DNA of 5,805 nucleotides from assembly GCA_905193485.1 (NCBI GenBank), contig CAJJOX010000144.1:1-5805 (forward strand), given 5' to 3'. A model generated the notes under the pieces. The model saw only the letters and a list, made by a program, of their open reading frames with translations. It was not told where the DNA came from and made no database searches. Of this stretch, positions 1 through 5,805 are shown in pieces. Made by a program: the position numbers and the translations under genes. Every line of letters begins with the position of its first letter. The first letter of the stretch is position 1. Source of the stretch: an uncultured Porphyromonadaceae bacterium (GTDB lineage: Bacteria > Bacteroidota > Bacteroidia > Bacteroidales > Muribaculaceae).

Positions 1-368
1 CCGGCAAGGCGGCTCGCCCCGCCCCCCGCACCTACGGTTATCTCCAGGTGGCCGACGTGACCGACAACGGAGGCACGATCACCGCCGATGCCGCCAACGC
101 CTACACGATCGAAGCCACTACCGGCGGCTACACAATCAAAATGAGCAACGGCCACTACTTATATCAGACAGGAACCTACAACAGTTTCAACTTCTCCGAT
201 GCACCGTCGGAAGGAAATGTATGGGCCATCACCGCCCAGGGCGACGGATCGTTCAAGATCACCAATGTGGCCACAGGCAAGTTCATCCAATATGATTCGC
301 AATACAATTCATACGGTTGCTACAGCGATTCCAAAGGCGTCATGCCCGCTCTCTACGAGAAACAGTAA
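1..368 (+). CDS. C-terminal fragment of a secreted/surface Bacteroidales protein (5' end outside window)
   Basis: The reading frame beginning at base 3 is open from the left edge to TAA at 366-368, so this is the last ~121 residues of a longer protein. The GTG at 48 is internal and has no leader, so it is not the true start. The visible part is one beta-rich module with Tyr/Gly/Asn-rich motifs: TYGYLQVADV, then GHYLYQTGTYNSFNF, VWAITAQGDGSFKITNVATG and FIQYDSQYNSYG, ending in MPALYEKQ. From memory, this module closes many exported Bacteroidales proteins, including endonuclease/exonuclease/phosphatase-fold proteins encoded next to DUF5689 lipoproteins. That makes a nuclease-like N-terminal part possible, but it is not visible here. 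The next gene starts 29 bp downstream on the same strand with no terminator between, so the two are probably co-transcribed. The function of the module is unknown to me; surface or ligand binding is a guess. Confidence 0.8.
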   Translation, partial: GKAARPAPRTYGYLQVADVTDNGGTITADAANAYTIEATTGGYTIKMSNGHYLYQTGTYNSFNFSDAPSEGNVWAITAQGDGSFKITNVATGKFIQYDSQYNSYGCYSDSKGVMPALYEKQ

Positions 369-390
369 TCAATACACCTTAATTAATTTA

Positions 391-397
391 TAAGGAA
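391..397 (+). promoter_or_regulatory. A/T-rich translation initiation region of the lipoprotein gene
   Basis: The 29-bp gap before the ATG at 398 is almost entirely A/T (TTAATTAATTTATAAGGAA). It contains AGGA at 393-396, but only one base separates that from the ATG, too close for a normal Shine-Dalgarno pairing. Bacteroidetes generally start translation from A/T-rich unstructured leaders, and this fits that pattern. It supports ATG 398 as the start. Confidence 0.5.
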
Positions 398-2731
398 ATG
401 AAAAAATTCAAAGCATATGCAGGCTTGATGCTGACCGCGCTGGTGGCAGGCTGGTCGATGACGTCGTGTCAGGACGATTTCGACTCTCCCGCCATGAACA
501 TCCCCGTGGCAACAATCCAGCCCAACACCTCCATAGCCGATGTCAAGGCTAAATACTGGAACGACGCCGACAACTATATCGACACCATCCGTCTGGCCGA
601 CAACGGCGAACACGTTGTCATAGCCGGCCGCGTGATCAGCTCCGACGCTTCAGGCAACATCTACAAAAGTCTTGTCATCCAGGATGCTACCGGCGCACTC
701 GCATTGTCGGTCAACGCCAACTCGCTCTACAACGATTACCGCATCGGTCAGGAGATTGTCATAGACCTCACCGACATGTATATCGGCAAATACAGCACCC
801 TCCAGCAGATGGGCTTCCCCGATTATTCGGCCGCCTATGGCTGGCAGGCGACTTTCATGCCGCTCGAATTCTTTAAAGATCATGCCCAGCTTAACGGGCT
901 TCCCCAGCCGTCGAAAATCGACACCCTCACGATATCGATAGGCGACCTCGGCAACGGCAGCGCCGAGCTTCAGAAATACCAGAGCCAGCTCGTGCGCTTC
1001 AACAACGTCACTTTTGAAGAAGGCGGTGACGTGTCGTTCTGTACCGCCCATAAAGTCAACACCAACCGCACGATCAAGGATGCAAACGGCAATACCATCA
1101 TCCTGCGCACTTCGGGCTATGCCAATTTCTGGAGCACCCGTCTGCCTTCAGGTTACGGTGACATCGTCGGCATATTGTCGACCTACAAATCGGGCGGCAA
1201 TATCCAGTGGCAGCTCGTCATCCGAAACACCGACGACCTTCTGAACTTCGGCAACCCCACTCTTCCCAAAGGCACCGAGGACAATCCTTATGACATTCTC
1301 GAGGCTATCGAAATGGTCAACAACTCGACAGCCAGATCGGCGTGGTATACCGGCTACATTGTCGGCAGCGTCAAGGCCGGCGTCGAAACCGTAAGCTCTC
1401 CCTCCGACATCATATGGGGTGCGGATGCCGAACTGGCCAACAATCTCGTGATCGGCCAGACACCCGAATCCGCGACTCTCGACGAGGTGATGTTTGTCAC
1501 GCTTCCCCAGGGTTCCACTCTCCGTCAGTACGGCAACCTGCGTGACGTGCCCGAAAATTACGGCAGACAGATGTGGATTCTCGCCATGCCCGGCGAAGAA
1601 CTCGGCATGAAAGCCTTTACCGGAAACACCGGAGCCGTCAACACGTGGCGCATCGAAGGTGTCACCGTTCCCGGTTCGGACACTCCCGGGGGGCCGGTGG
1701 CCGACGGTGACGGTTCGGAAGCCAAACCCTACAATCCCACACAGGTGCTCGCCAAGGGCAAATCGGTCAATGAGGCAGGCAAATGGGTGAGCGGTTACAT
1801 TGTCGGCTATATACCCGACAAATATCTCAACGGCGCAATCTTCACCGTTCCCGCCACTTCGGCAGCCAATGTGATGCTCGCCACGACACCCGACGAAACC
1901 GACTATACAAAATGCGTGCCTGTGCAGCTACCGCTCGGCAGCGGCGCACGCACCGCGCTCAACCTCATGGACAACCCAGGCAACCTCAAAAAACTCTGCT
2001 CGGTCTACGGTAACCTCGTCGCTTATTTCGGTGTGGCAGGCGTTAAGGAAACCTCCGATTACAAGATCGACGGAGGAAGCACCCCGACACCTCCGGATCC
2101 AGGCACCGCTGTGACGTCGTTTACCGAAAATTTCGACGGCGGCACATCTTTCCCCACCGCTGCCGGATTTACAATCGCCCAGACATCAGGCAATGCGTCG
2201 TGGTTTATCCGCAAAGCCGACAACAACAATCCCACCAACTGTGCCGAAGTGACCGCCTACGGCAGCAACAAGACTCCAGGAGCCGACGGATTCGTTTCAT
2301 GGCTCATATCATGTCCGCTCAATGTCGACGGCATGACCGACAAAGTGCTCACATTCAAATCAAAAGTCGGCTACAACGGCAATGGCACGCTTGAAGTCTA
2401 CGCTCTGTCTTCATCCGATCCGGCCACTGCGACAAAAACGAAACTCAGCGCCAATATCCCGCAGCCTGATGGTTCGTGGGGCGACTTCGTCGAGTCAGGC
2501 AATGTTTCGCTCGCCGGACTTTCGGGAACCGTCTACATCGGATTCTGCTACACTGCCGCCCAAGGCTCCAACTACACCACATATCGTGTCGAGGATGTCG
2601 TGGCCGGCACTTCCGGCTCCGGCGGCGGCGACAACCCCGACAATCCTCCGGTGACCGGCGAGAACAGCGCCGATCTCGGCACGCTTCCGGTCAGCAGCTC
2701 CTACAAGACCGTCACATCAACCGACGGTTAG
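398..2731 (+). CDS. Multidomain surface lipoprotein (DUF5689, two DUF6359-like modules, jelly-roll), cut by an in-frame amber codon
   Basis: As written this encodes 777 residues. It begins with a lipoprotein signal: Lys2-Lys3, a hydrophobic stretch, and lipobox MTSC with Cys24. Acidic residues follow (QDDFD, 25-29), resembling the Bacteroidetes lipoprotein export signal, so outer-surface display is likely. Domains in order: DUF5689-like at ~34-283 (GNIYKSLVIQDATGALALSV; ends WQLVIRNTDDLLNFG); DUF6359-like copy 1 at ~291-424 (GTEDNPYDILEAI, WYTGYIVG); copy 2 at ~437-558 (GDGSEAKPYNPTQV, WVSGYIVG); a Pro-rich linker; a choice-of-anchor/cleaved-adhesin-like jelly-roll at ~573-737 (ENFDGG, SWLISCPLNV, VYIGFCYTA); a Gly/Asp/Pro linker at ~738-755; then the first ~22 residues of another beta-sandwich, cut off by TAG at 2729-2731. 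The frame continues open to 3148, so the ancestral protein had 916 residues. DUF5689 proteins have no established enzymatic role; they are often encoded beside exported nucleases and outer-membrane receptors. Domain names are from memory of the families, not from a search. Confidence 0.9.
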   Translation: MKKFKAYAGLMLTALVAGWSMTSCQDDFDSPAMNIPVATIQPNTSIADVKAKYWNDADNYIDTIRLADNGEHVVIAGRVISSDASGNIYKSLVIQDATGALALSVNANSLYNDYRIGQEIVIDLTDMYIGKYSTLQQMGFPDYSAAYGWQATFMPLEFFKDHAQLNGLPQPSKIDTLTISIGDLGNGSAELQKYQSQLVRFNNVTFEEGGDVSFCTAHKVNTNRTIKDANGNTIILRTSGYANFWSTRLPSGYGDIVGILSTYKSGGNIQWQLVIRNTDDLLNFGNPTLPKGTEDNPYDILEAIEMVNNSTARSAWYTGYIVGSVKAGVETVSSPSDIIWGADAELANNLVIGQTPESATLDEVMFVTLPQGSTLRQYGNLRDVPENYGRQMWILAMPGEELGMKAFTGNTGAVNTWRIEGVTVPGSDTPGGPVADGDGSEAKPYNPTQVLAKGKSVNEAGKWVSGYIVGYIPDKYLNGAIFTVPATSAANVMLATTPDETDYTKCVPVQLPLGSGARTALNLMDNPGNLKKLCSVYGNLVAYFGVAGVKETSDYKIDGGSTPTPPDPGTAVTSFTENFDGGTSFPTAAGFTIAQTSGNASWFIRKADNNNPTNCAEVTAYGSNKTPGADGFVSWLISCPLNVDGMTDKVLTFKSKVGYNGNGTLEVYALSSSDPATATKTKLSANIPQPDGSWGDFVESGNVSLAGLSGTVYIGFCYTAAQGSNYTTYRVEDVVAGTSGSGGGDNPDNPPVTGENSADLGTLPVSSSYKTVTSTDG

Positions 2732-3148
2732 GTCGCCACCAACTGCGCTGTGCAGACAGGCGGTTCGAAGGACAACAATCCCGCATTCACCATGATCGGT
2801 TCGTCGGCCGATATCCATGCCGTTTGCCTCAACGGAAAGCAGTCGACTCCCGGATCGCTCGTTTCGCCGACTCTGACGGGCGGCATCAAAACGCTTTCGT
2901 TCAAATACGGTTTTGCGTTCAGCGACAAACAGGCCAAATTCACTATCAACATCAAACAGAACGGATCTGTCGTCAAAACACAGACGGTCGACCTGTCATC
3001 TGTCGAAAAAGGAAAGGCCGTAGACTTCAGCATGGACTGTAATGTAACCGGCAGCTTCGTGATCGAAATCGTCAACGACTGCAAGACCGGAACAGACAAA
3101 AACGTCGATCGCGTTTCAATCTGGAATATCACCTGGTCAAGCATGTGA
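2732..3148 (+). pseudogene. Readthrough remainder of the lipoprotein gene: C-terminal beta-sandwich domain after the amber codon
   Basis: This is the same frame as the gene starting at 398, continuing directly after TAG 2729-2731 for 138 codons to TGA 3146-3148. It encodes the rest of a domain that starts before the stop: ...TVTSTDG-(TAG)-VATNCAVQTGG..., then CLNGKQSTPGSLVSPTLTGG, IKTLSFKYGFAFSD, FTINIKQNGSVV and the ending DRVSIWNITWSSM. This pattern is familiar from C-terminal domains of exported Bacteroidales proteins, which to my recollection have Trp after the first Gly (GW-x-A-x-N). TGG to TAG is one base change. A GTG at 2750 could start a separate 132-residue ORF, but it lies inside the domain and has no leader, so I treat this as the broken 3' part of one gene. 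Codon usage and protein character have not decayed, so the stop is recent, a sequencing error, or read through. Confidence 0.8.
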
Positions 3149-3172
3149 TCATCCCGTTTTCATCAATAACAG

Positions 3173-3208
3173 CGGTGGCGGTTCCTTCGGGATCCGCCAT
3201 CGTCGTTT
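3173..3208 (+). terminator. Hairpin terminator of the lipoprotein operon (TTCG tetraloop)
   Basis: Bases 3173-3185 pair with 3190-3202 around a TTCG tetraloop (3186-3189). The 13-position stem has one G-T wobble and one T-T mismatch and is otherwise Watson-Crick and G/C-rich. It starts 25 bp after the TGA at 3146-3148. The following bases (TCGTTTAT) are only moderately T-rich, while a stronger T6 run lies at 3236-3241 behind a weak 4-bp stem (3217-3220 with 3230-3233) and may act as backup. No comparable hairpin follows the amber at 2729, so the original transcript unit ended here. Confidence 0.7.
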
Positions 3209-3261
3209 ATAACCGCCAGGCAGCGGCATCCTGTCTTTTTTGCTTTGATTAACGAAGTTTG

Positions 3262-3293
3262 TTGAGCGGGATTGCAAATAATTATTAACTTTG
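3262..3293 (+). promoter_or_regulatory. Bacteroidetes sigma-ABfr-type promoter for the gene at 3359
   Basis: A perfect -7 box TAACTTTG (consensus TAnnTTTG) lies at 3286-3293. A TTG at 3262-3264, 21 bp upstream, fits the weak -33 element. The spacer is A/T-rich (GCAAATAATTAT). Transcription would begin near 3300, giving an untranslated leader of roughly 58 nt whose last part is A-rich (CAGCAAAAAACACAGC) with no Shine-Dalgarno site, typical of this phylum. Confidence 0.75.
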
Positions 3294-3358
3294 CACGAAA
3301 TAGTATAGTTGCGTCCCGGCATTAGCCCCGACAATTCACAATCAGCAAAAAACACAGC

Positions 3359-5350
3359 ATGAGTTCCAGATACCCCTATATAGACATCGCCGTCAGTGTC
3401 ACCGACACCGGACGCCCGACAATGACATGCACCACCGAAGGCGCTCCGGAAGTGCAGCTTCCTTCGCTTGACGATATATCATCGCATTTTTCCGGTCTCA
3501 ACGACGGCTATCTGCTCTGGAATGCCGCCGGACGCCGTGCCTACACCTATTTTGTCATCAATGACGGCATTGCGCAGCCGGCACTTTCCGTGACGATACT
3601 CGTCGACAACGACGTTTTGCTGGCAGGCCGTCAGGTGGTGATGCTTGTTTCCGCGATCAAAAGCCGCGTGCTTGAGGGCGAAACTCTTTCTTCCGACACA
3701 TTCGACCGCCTGATACGTGAATCCGGCATGCCCGAGCAGCCGCTCCGTTGCGAAACAGACGGCTACGGCGACATGACCGGCAGCGGCGTCGCCTACCGCA
3801 CCTATTCCTCTCCCGGCGAGTTGTCAAACATTATCGGCTTCCCGCGGCAGAAAGCCTATGCGGGTTATCACGGGATCGCTGTCGTATCCGCTTCGGCAAT
3901 GCAGGTTTCGGGCGACAATATGCCTCAGATTTCAATGCCTGTCGATAAGGCTCTTATGGTGGTGTGCCCGGATGGCGTCAGCTCGTCTGAAAAGCGCGTG
4001 AGCTTCTCCGACCATCTCACCGTCACCTACCGCTGCGCGGGATTCGATCCCGTATCGGTGATGTTTGAGGTCGGCACCACAAACCGTTACGTGCGCATCA
4101 ACGGTCCGGCTCTTATCGTCAACAGCGCCCTTCATGCCGGCATAGTTTTCCGCCGTCGCGTACCATATAGCGTTGTCACGACGGGCGGACAGCCGGTCGA
4201 CACGTATACCATCCTCATCAACGGCCGTACGGCAAACCGCACGGAAGAGGGGTTTGAAGTCGCCAACACTGATTTTGAAAACGGCATAGTGCGCATCTCC
4301 GTGTCGTCGACCAATTTCAGCTCCTACACCGACGAATTCACTCCTGAAGGCCTCGAGAAAGCCTCGCCCCTTGAGGTAGTGCTCCGGCCCGAATCCCGCG
4401 ACATCCTTCTGCGCCTTGATTTCGGCGACGGCCGCGTTGTGGAAGAAAATCTCAACATTGAAAAAAACACTCCCGAATACTGCCGTTTGCGTGCAGGCTC
4501 GTTCCACGGATTCCGCGCCCATCGGCTCATGGGAAGCACCCCCGAAACATACAATATCGATGTGCGTCCAACATCGGTGCCGGCGCCCAAGCCGTTGCTC
4601 CCGAAAACGGTCGTCGTTACCGAACCGGAGCTTCCGTTTGCTGAAAATGAAGCTCCCGACGTCGCTTCCGCCGACGCCGAAACGCCTGCGGCTCCCGTCG
4701 CACCCGTAATTGAAAAGGCTCCCTCAGCCATCCACCGCGAAGAGAAAGTCGAACGGTGCGCCCCTAAATTCGTCAACGAAACCCGCGGCGAAACCGAGCA
4801 ATCCGCCCAACCGCGCCACAACGTCAGGAAAATCGCAGTCGTGTGTGCTTTTGTGGTGCTCGCCATCCTTGCCGTGTGGTGGATTGCCGGACTGATTTCC
4901 GGTTCGGGAAGCAGCGATGCGGTGGCCGATTCGACCGTAACTGCCGCAAACGCCGCCGTGCAAAGCACTCCGGCCGCCGCTCCGGCCGCACCATCGGCCG
5001 ACGAGCAGACCGATATCGATTATCTCAATGCCAATTCCGTGTGGGAGCGTTCCGAACTCAAAACAGCCAAATATCAGGCGCTGTACGACGCATTCACACA
5101 GGGTGATATCGACGCCATTGCGGGGAACGAATATTTCGCGGTGAAAGGCCGCGCGAAAAACGACCGCGCCAACAAGCTTATGGACAACCTTTGGAATGCA
5201 AAGACTTCCATCCCCGGCAAAAAGCACCCCGGCGTGCTTCGGAAATACGACTATAGCAAAGGCATTGACCTGTATAAACTCAACAATGCCATTGCCATAT
5301 ACATGCCCAAGGCTGAAGAATACAACAAAACGCCGCGGCCACAAATCTGA
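3359..5350 (+). CDS. Bitopic membrane protein of unknown function with PEGA/carboxypeptidase-regulatory-like module
   Basis: The 663-residue protein starts at ATG 3359, just after the promoter and A-rich leader, and ends at TGA 5348-5350. I do not recognise a named family. There is no N-terminal signal peptide. Residues 1 to ~265 form a mixed alpha/beta region with YLLWNAAGRRAYTYFVIND near 51-69 and GFPRQKAYAGYHGIAVVSA in the middle. Residues ~268-343 look like a small beta-sandwich of the PEGA or carboxypeptidase-regulatory type (VRISVSSTNFSSYTDEFTP, then SPLEVVLRPES). Another short beta region (~346-391) follows, then a Pro/Ala/Glu-rich low-complexity stretch (~403-475). A single transmembrane helix lies at ~492-513, preceded by RHNVRK. 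The basic flank puts the large N-terminal part in the cytoplasm and the C-terminus outside. An Ala/Pro linker leads to a compact, probably helical domain (~551-663) with NSVWERSEL and a basic segment. This layout resembles a transmembrane signalling or envelope-scaffold protein, but no catalytic motif is visible. It appears to be the first gene of its own transcript. Confidence 0.88.
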   Translation: MSSRYPYIDIAVSVTDTGRPTMTCTTEGAPEVQLPSLDDISSHFSGLNDGYLLWNAAGRRAYTYFVINDGIAQPALSVTILVDNDVLLAGRQVVMLVSAIKSRVLEGETLSSDTFDRLIRESGMPEQPLRCETDGYGDMTGSGVAYRTYSSPGELSNIIGFPRQKAYAGYHGIAVVSASAMQVSGDNMPQISMPVDKALMVVCPDGVSSSEKRVSFSDHLTVTYRCAGFDPVSVMFEVGTTNRYVRINGPALIVNSALHAGIVFRRRVPYSVVTTGGQPVDTYTILINGRTANRTEEGFEVANTDFENGIVRISVSSTNFSSYTDEFTPEGLEKASPLEVVLRPESRDILLRLDFGDGRVVEENLNIEKNTPEYCRLRAGSFHGFRAHRLMGSTPETYNIDVRPTSVPAPKPLLPKTVVVTEPELPFAENEAPDVASADAETPAAPVAPVIEKAPSAIHREEKVERCAPKFVNETRGETEQSAQPRHNVRKIAVVCAFVVLAILAVWWIAGLISGSGSSDAVADSTVTAANAAVQSTPAAAPAAPSADEQTDIDYLNANSVWERSELKTAKYQALYDAFTQGDIDAIAGNEYFAVKGRAKNDRANKLMDNLWNAKTSIPGKKHPGVLRKYDYSKGIDLYKLNNAIAIYMPKAEEYNKTPRPQI

Positions 5351-5358
5351 TCAGATTT
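5343..5358. repeat. Perfect 16-bp palindrome overlapping the stop codon
   Basis: AAATCTGATCAGATTT is exactly its own reverse complement, with no spacer, and includes the TGA stop (5348-5350) of the preceding gene. With no loop bases it would make at best a poor RNA hairpin. It could be a dimeric protein-binding site ahead of the phosphatase gene, part of transcript termination, or chance. Confidence 0.5.
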
Positions 5359-5390
5359 CGCAACCGCCCGCCTCAACAAGCCGAGATCCG

Positions 5391-5408
5391 GTGCTGCGGC
5401 GGCATCAC
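5391..5408 (+). other. Small possible hairpin in the leader of the phosphatase gene
   Basis: GTGCTGC (5391-5397) can pair with GGCATCAC-side bases 5402-5408 around a GGCG loop, giving six pairs with one C-T mismatch. It ends 13 bp before the phosphatase ATG and has no T-run after it, so it is not a terminator. It might influence translation, but it is small enough to be chance in G/C-rich DNA. Confidence 0.2.
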
Positions 5409-5421
5409 AACATTGACGACA

Positions 5422-5805
5422 ATGAAAAAAGTAATACTGCTGGCAGCCATCATAGCCGTTTTTATTCCGACGATAGGGAGGAGCGCCGCGCCGACGGTTG
5501 AAAACCGACGTACGGCAAGCAACTATTATGCCTATCCTTATCCTGAACTTAAACTTCCGGCTCTGACTCCCGCCCCGGAAGGGTATGCGCCGTTTCACAT
5601 CGAGCACTACGGGCGTCACGGCAGCCGCTGGCATATCGGCCAGTGGGTCTACCGTTCGCCTATCGACGAACTCCGTCCGGCCGAACGCAACGGGCGGCTC
5701 ACACCGCGCGGCAAAGAACTCCTGATGCAATTGCGCGATATAGAAATGGCTTCCCGCGGCCGTGACGGCGAGCTCACCCCGCCCCGCGCGCGGCAGCCTC
5801 CCGGG
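5422..5805 (+). CDS. Secreted histidine-phosphatase-superfamily protein, 5' part (truncated by window end)
   Basis: The ATG at 5422 opens a frame that stays open for 128 codons to the right edge. Residues 1 to ~23 form a signal peptide: MKK, hydrophobic core VILLAAIIAVFI, then a small-residue cleavage region near RSAA, so export to the periplasm or beyond is likely. At residues 59-71, HIEHYGRHGSRWH carries the RHGxR catalytic motif (R65, H66, G67, R69) of the histidine phosphatase superfamily; the His forms the phospho-histidine intermediate. The context resembles the acid phosphatase/phytase-like branch. It is followed by NGRLTPRGKELLMQL, another conserved stretch in these enzymes. The His-Asp/Glu motif expected near the C-terminus lies outside the window. 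The substrate is unknown; extracellular phosphomonoesters or inositol phosphates are possible. The gap of 71 bp to the gene upstream has no TAnnTTTG box, so it may be co-transcribed with that gene. The last ~8 residues (PPRARQPPG) deviate from what I expect (about PLGARQHRG), possibly edge errors. Confidence 0.88.
   Translation, partial: MKKVILLAAIIAVFIPTIGRSAAPTVENRRTASNYYAYPYPELKLPALTPAPEGYAPFHIEHYGRHGSRWHIGQWVYRSPIDELRPAERNGRLTPRGKELLMQLRDIEMASRGRDGELTPPRARQPPG

Noticed and set aside
48..368. Complete small gene starting at GTG 48
   Set aside because: The frame is open to the left edge and the conserved module already begins before base 48, so the start lies outside the window.
2729..2731. 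Genome-wide reassignment of TAG as a sense codon
   Set aside because: The genes look chromosomal, not phage, there is only one in-frame TAG, and the expected residue is Trp while known TAG recoding in Bacteroidales phages gives Gln. The use of TAA, TGA and TGA as the other stops is compatible with recoding but far too few to support it.
2476..3042. 188-residue plus-strand open frame in another frame
   Set aside because: It is extremely Arg/His/Gln-rich, a shifted reading of the lipoprotein gene, with no family resemblance. It spans the amber codon, so I considered a frameshift product, but the original frame resumes cleanly after the stop.
2750..3148. Independent 132-residue gene starting at GTG 2750
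   Set aside because: It is in the same frame as the upstream lipoprotein, starts inside a beta-sandwich domain, and has no leader or promoter. It is better explained as the remainder of the interrupted gene.
3146..3151. TGATCA at the lipoprotein stop, similar to the core of the 16-bp palindrome
   Set aside because: Only the 6-bp core is shared and the flanks do not match, so it is likely chance.
3932..4968. Long open frames on the minus strand (3932-4522, 4324-4968)
   Set aside because: They lie opposite the 663-residue gene, are biased in composition (Arg/Ser/Val-rich) and lack promoters or leaders. They are reflections of high-G+C codon use.
4724..5730. Minus-strand open frames 4724-5344 and 5251-5730
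   Set aside because: They run antisense to the membrane-protein gene and to the phosphatase with its clear RHGSR motif. They have no recognisable domains.

Overview
The window looks like chromosomal DNA from a gut Bacteroidales bacterium. A Muribaculaceae-like genome is my best guess, from the fairly high G+C (mid-50s % by eye), the protein families and the Bacteroidetes-type promoter. The promoter has a perfect TAnnTTTG -7 box, and the genes have A/T-rich leaders instead of well-placed Shine-Dalgarno sites. All four genes are on the + strand. I saw no RNA genes, CRISPR, transposons or phage genes.

Region 1 (1-3148) is the 3' end of an operon of cell-surface proteins. It starts with the C-terminal tail of a secreted or surface protein whose start lies off the left edge. 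After 29 bp comes a large multidomain surface lipoprotein: SPII signal, acidic export signal, DUF5689, two DUF6359-like modules and a jelly-roll (choice-of-anchor-like) domain. This lipoprotein gene is interrupted by an in-frame amber codon (TAG, 2729-2731). The same frame stays open for another 138 codons and encodes the rest of a typical final beta-sandwich domain, ending at TGA 3146-3148. The TAG sits where relatives are expected to have Trp (TGG), so a point nonsense mutation or a base-call error is the simplest reading. A strong hairpin terminator with a TTCG loop follows the second stop, not the amber.

Region 2 (3149-3358) is a 210-bp intergenic stretch holding that terminator, a T-run, and a sigma-ABfr-type promoter for the next gene.

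Region 3 (3359-5350) encodes a 663-residue protein I cannot assign to a named family. It has a large N-terminal part with no signal peptide, a PEGA/carboxypeptidase-regulatory-like beta module, a Pro/Ala/Glu-rich linker, one transmembrane helix and a small extracytoplasmic C-terminal domain. A perfect 16-bp palindrome overlaps its stop codon.

Region 4 (5422-5805) is the 5' end of a secreted histidine-phosphatase-superfamily enzyme (RHGSR motif after a signal peptide), cut by the right edge.

The surface lipoprotein operon and the phosphatase could both serve extracellular nutrient (nucleic acid or phosphate) scavenging, but this is inference from family context. The most notable signal is the amber-interrupted lipoprotein. 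The most novel protein is the bitopic one at 3359-5350.
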